This document shows, piece by piece, positions 14,771 to 15,010 of a DNA stretch of 15,010 bases. The translations under genes were made by a program, and so were the position numbers. The DNA is from JAQVUB01 sp033809415 (GTDB lineage Bacteria; Verrucomicrobiota; Lentisphaeria; Oligosphaerales; Oligosphaeraceae): NCBI GenBank assembly GCA_033809415.1, contig JAPXLT010000100.1, forward strand, positions 1-15,010, in the 5' to 3' direction. The first letter of the stretch is position 1. Each line of letters begins with the position of its first letter. The notes beneath the pieces were generated by a model that saw nothing but the letters and a program-made list of their open reading frames with translations, searched no databases and was not told the origin of the DNA.

Positions 14771-14828
14771 CGAAAAAACACAAAAAGAAACGAAAATTTT
14801 ATAGGGGTTGTTGCTCTGACGGATGGTG
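14761..14828 (+). repeat. dispersed repeat, long copy B
   Basis: TTTTTAACAACGAAAAAACA, then AAAAGAAACGAAAA, then the tail ATTTTATAGGGGTTGTTGCT and CTGACGGATGG. It matches the copy at 2205-2272 through the whole tail. Beyond CTGACGG the two copies diverge, which places the end of the shared element near 14822. Confidence 0.8.
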
Positions 14829-14878
14829 GAGCACGCAGTTTCGCAGCTTTAGCCTATTGGTCTCCATAACCGATCAGC

Positions 14879-15010
14879 CGTCCGTGTCCTGTCCGTGTCC
14901 CGTCCGTGTCCCGTCCGTGTCCCGTCCGTGTCCCGTCCGTGTCCCGTCCGTGTCCCGTCCGTGTCCCGTCCGTGTCCCGTCCGTGTCCCGTCCGTGTCCC
15001 GTCCGTGTCC
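14879..15010. repeat. 11-bp tandem repeat, twelve copies, open at the window edge
   Basis: Exactly twelve head-to-tail copies of CGTCCGTGTCC (in another phase GTCCCGTCCGT) fill 132 bp up to the last base. Only the second copy differs at one base (T for C at 14890). The array continues beyond the window by an unknown amount. It contains no stop codon in any frame on either strand. The near-perfect copies point to recent expansion. Confidence 0.95.

Overview
The window looks like chromosomal DNA from a member of the Lentisphaerae/Lentisphaerota (PVC superphylum), probably a Victivallis-like carbohydrate degrader. This placement is inferred from gene style, not from a marker search. The pointers are: two pseudopilin-like proteins with the N-terminus [24 protein letters not shown], regulators that fuse a GntR helix-turn-helix to a sugar-binding domain, large glycoside hydrolases, and AACCACGAA-type repeats between genes.

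Layout, left to right. (1) 1-127: an 11-bp tandem repeat and one dispersed repeat. (2) 128-2080, minus strand: an AraR-like GntR/LacI regulator followed by a pseudopilin. (3) 2081-2626: a non-coding stretch with the regulator promoter, several palindromes, a dispersed repeat and a bidirectional terminator. (4) 2627-5286, minus strand: a D-lyxose isomerase-family gene broken by an apparent one-base frameshift, then a cytosolic GHL6-like glycosidase. (5) 5287-5713: a divergent control region with a repeat hairpin inside the predicted leader of the lyxose isomerase operon. (6) 5714-11375, plus strand: a GntR regulator with a solute-binding-protein-like body, a second pseudopilin that overlaps it, and a 1125-residue secreted CBM9-like/GH20-like enzyme. 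(7) 11441-14644, minus strand: carB, the large subunit of carbamoyl phosphate synthetase, the only clear housekeeping gene. (8) 14645-15010: the carB promoter, another dispersed repeat, and twelve copies of an 11-bp tandem repeat that runs off the window.

How the parts fit. The glycan genes form separate units, each with its own sugar-sensing regulator. In two of them the regulator is followed directly by a pseudopilin, and in one of those a secreted glycosidase comes next. This suggests a recurrent regulator-pseudopilin-glycosidase module. The isomerase/glycosidase pair would act on lyxose- or mannose-type sugar inside the cell. The role of the pseudopilins is unknown. I see no CRISPR array, rRNA, tRNA, transposase or phage gene.
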